A stretch of 64,000 bases of DNA from Bacteroides sp. OF04-15BH (GTDB lineage Bacteria; Bacteroidota; Bacteroidia; Bacteroidales; Bacteroidaceae): contig NZ_QUEM01000005.1 of assembly GCF_003477995.1 (NCBI RefSeq), positions 85,152 to 149,151 of the forward strand, read 5' to 3'. This document shows positions 63,693-64,000 of the stretch, in pieces. The notes under the pieces were generated by a model. That model did not search any database and was not told the DNA's origin. It saw only the letters and a program-made list of their open reading frames with translations. Position 1 is the stretch's first letter. The number at the start of each line of letters is the position of its first letter. The position numbers were made by a program, and so were the translations under genes.

Positions 63693-64000
63693 ATTCGCTC
63701 CTCCTGATTAGATTAAATGAATTGTTTTTCCGGTAACAGATTGCTTCGTATGGTTTATATAAGGAGAACCTGTGCTCTAGAATTCATAAATTTTTCTCTA
63801 AAAAACAAGTTTTTCCAGAATGAATCTTTTACCCCCTATTTTTAACTTTATATAACTTTTTCTTTTATCTCATTCAATATTAGATGGAGCAAATGAAATA
63901 AAGCTACGGAATAAAAGAAACATGAGAAAGAAGTTCGCAATAAGAATATAGAGAGCAAAAATTGGAAGAAAGAGGTAGATACAAAAAAGAATCCCTCCGG
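63693..64000. other. Intergenic end of window
   Basis: About 300 bp of AT-rich sequence with no convincing gene on either strand. It probably holds the promoter of the TonB-C gene, but no exact TAnnTTTG box in the right place was found. Confidence 0.4.

Noticed and set aside
1..64000. CRISPR arrays, tRNA or rRNA genes, insertion sequences, integrases
   Set aside because: Looked for on both strands by eye; no repeated spacer pattern, cloverleaf with CCA-type end, rRNA signature or transposase/integrase protein was found.

Overview
The window looks like chromosomal DNA of a gut-type Bacteroidales bacterium, probably Bacteroides or Phocaeicola. The grounds are: repeated TAnnTTTG promoter -7 boxes with few Shine-Dalgarno sites; a sigma/FecR/STN-TonB-receptor/DUF4249 operon; type III glutamine synthetase; LL-diaminopimelate aminotransferase; and membrane-anchored AraC regulators. 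I could not run any database search; family names come from recognising the proteins.

Layout. 0-3 kb (minus): a metal- or heme-type TonB receptor operon led by a small Cys/His protein, with a decayed second copy of that small gene upstream. 3-5.4 kb: an AraC-type membrane regulator split by an in-frame TGA, and a SEC-C motif protein. 5.4-10.8 kb (minus): ECF sigma factor, FecR anti-sigma, STN-TonB receptor and DUF4249 lipoprotein, a cell-surface signalling and uptake unit. 11-16.2 kb: WG-repeat lipoprotein, NlpE-like lipoprotein and a large MG2-type exported protein. 16.4-26.3 kb: PurF-like amidotransferase, then gltB-gltD-asnB. 26.4-28.1 kb: an AT-rich toxin-antitoxin patch (solitary higA with a deleted higB; DUF3791-DUF3990-DUF3791) and a 16-codon ORF with a strong Shine-Dalgarno site. 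28.3-33.8 kb: second AraC regulator, then dapF-dapL-glnN. 34-39.3 kb: CPA1 antiporter, beta-helix protein, hexapeptide acetyltransferase. 39.4-44 kb: an AT-rich restriction-modification island. 44-52.4 kb: FAD/rhodanese/TusA/DsrE fusion with a MarR regulator, FKBP, small proteins, patatin, PepP, C1 peptidase. 52.5-56.6 kb: recJ-recQ-DUF454. 56.7-62.8 kb: heavy-metal RND efflux operon. The end holds a TonB-C-domain protein.

How they work together. Glutamine made by GlnN feeds GltB/GltD, AsnB and the PurF-like enzyme, so 16-34 kb is a nitrogen-assimilation and lysine/peptidoglycan-precursor block. The two metal-related loci (0-2.6 kb uptake, 56.7-62.8 kb efflux) each begin with a small exported Cys/His-rich protein that ends in LRAPP.

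Most exciting item: the island at 40.0-43.8 kb. A 640-residue BcgI-like restriction-methylase (N-terminal PD-ExK-like nuclease, then N6-adenine methylase) is followed by three single-TRD specificity modules joined at two poly-G tracts, G8 and G12. Each downstream module has its own ATG just before its tract, and a TAA becomes in frame when the tract length changes. Adding one G to the first tract, or removing one from the second, fuses neighbouring modules while closing the stand-alone frame. It reads as a three-module, two-switch phase-variable specificity system.
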